Made by a program: the position numbers and the translations under genes. This document shows positions 63,031 to 64,000 of a DNA stretch of 64,000 bases, one piece after another; within the stretch, counting starts at the first letter, position 1; each line of letters begins with the position of its first letter. Origin of the DNA: Karalla daura (lineage: Eukaryota > Chordata > Actinopteri > Chaetodontiformes > Leiognathidae); NCBI GenBank assembly GCA_029224185.1, contig CM055205.1, positions 17,085,942 through 17,149,941 on the forward strand, given 5' to 3'. The notes below the pieces were generated by a model. The model searched no databases. It saw nothing but the letters and a program-made list of their open reading frames with translations, and was not told the DNA's origin.

Positions 63031-64000
63031 AAGAAAATGAAATAAATGACAGAATGAACCCAATAGTTCATGAGATGTGTCTTGGAAAAAAAAAAAGAGA
63101 GAGCGAGGAGCAGAGTCCAAAAGTCAGGGTGTCACATCCGGAAGTGTACCACCGAAAGAAGACCAGACACATCATAAAGACTCATCCTCAGGGGATCATG
63201 AATGTCTGTATAAGATTTCATAGCAATTTCGTATTTTTATCTTTAGAGATATTTCCGTCTGGTCCGGGCAGAGGGACGGGCAGAGCTGAATTACCATTCC
63301 TAAACCGCGCAGCTAAAAATGGACTTAAATCAAAGCGATACGCCGCGTTATGTATTCCCCCCCGTATATTATGTGCTCCTCCGGGCTATACCTCATACCC
63401 CGCCACTTCTCGCCGAGTCGTTCATTTTTAGCGCAGTGTATTTATTCCCCGCTGTGATATGTTTATAGCGGCCCTTCTACGAGCCCGCTGCTGGCATCTA
63501 CTATAACGACCTCTAACAGTCCGGCAGTGGCATCCAGTGTCACTCCCAACCTCTCACCCGGTGCCAGGCACCAGATAACACACACACACACACACACACA
63601 TCGTATGCCCTTACACCCTTCTGTCTCTCCTTCCTGTCTGTGCTGCTGCTATTTCTTCCTCTCTCTCTCTCTTCCTCTCTCTGCTTGATGGTTCTCTCAG
63701 CACTTGATGCATGAAGTCACACACGCCCCTGCTCATGTTTCTTGCTGCGTGCCCAGCCGGCAGCACCACGCTCGCCCGGCCCTGTGCCTGTGCTTCCAGC
63801 TGTCCCCCGGCCATCACTCTCCCCCGTCTCTGCATCCACTGGCTGCCAGTAACTAGAGCTGTCCGTCTCCACCTCTCTCTCTCTCTCTCTGTCTCTCTGT
63901 GCACTGACCTTCCCTCCCTTTAGTGCATTCACATACTTGTCTTTCACTCTCTCGCGCTCTGCTTTATATGCGTCAGGAAAAGGAATTTACTATTTCTGCT

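Larger units (their letters stand above)
48968..64000 (+). other. ext1: EXT1 intron 1 (5' part), no exon seen
   Basis: This region starts at the EXT1 exon 1 donor. EXT1 intron 1 is very long in other vertebrates, and no further EXT1 exon is expected or seen here. Contents: (TG)n at 54079-54136 and 62889-62949, (GA)n at 59948-59985, a run of 24 G at 60236-60259, SINE-like copies at about 50800-51025, 55985-56230, 62635-62800 and 62870-63030, and a hAT-like MITE at 62387-62573. The remaining non-repetitive stretches, such as 53700-53960 and 59560-60160, are candidate conserved non-coding DNA, but this cannot be tested from one sequence. Confidence 0.75.

Overview
The window looks like teleost fish genomic DNA. 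It is mostly non-coding and rich in dinucleotide microsatellites ((CA/TG)n and (GA)n), and it carries fish-type dispersed repeats. Its genes are split by GT-AG introns. No bacterial operons, rRNA, tRNA or CRISPR arrays were seen. Two genes can be named. The first is a complete thiopurine S-methyltransferase gene (tpmt, minus strand, about 33130 to 30965), assembled here from nine exons whose splice phases all agree. The second is the first coding exon of an EXT1-type heparan sulfate co-polymerase (exostosin-1, plus strand, 48021-48967). It ends at a consensus donor in the same phase as human EXT1 exon 1, so everything from 48968 to 64000 is taken as the start of a long intron 1.

Layout. (1) 1-20940: no exon recognised. 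The stretch is probably intron or flank of a minus-strand gene whose signal-peptide exon (21000-20941) lies in a CpG-rich promoter region. It holds microsatellites, SINE-like copies and two clear inverted repeats. (2) 21000-25560: pyrimidine-rich DNA, a possible 52-residue single-pass membrane ORF (plus, 24626-24784), and a candidate first exon of an unidentified minus-strand gene (25490-25345). (3) 28858-30245: a small unidentified minus-strand gene of probably three exons. Its promoter has an RFX X-box-like site beside a CCAAT box. (4) 30780-33130: tpmt. (5) 36010-36460: a CpG island with a candidate non-coding exon ending at a good donor (36380), possibly an upstream promoter of the EXT1 gene. 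(6) 36381-47471: non-coding, with a LINE 3' end carrying a (TTATC)n tail. (7) 47472-48967: EXT1 5' leader with two upstream ORFs, then coding exon 1. (8) 48968-64000: EXT1 intron 1, with microsatellites, a hAT-like MITE and SINE-like copies.

The two named genes do not share a pathway. Tpmt is an S-adenosylmethionine-dependent thiol methyltransferase, and EXT1 polymerises heparan sulfate in the Golgi. In human they sit on different chromosomes, so their proximity here reflects fish-specific genome history. I did not find a convincing new multi-gene system. The most interesting leads are the X-box small gene, the extra N-terminal coding exon of tpmt, the glutamine-rich uORF before EXT1, and the 52-residue membrane ORF.
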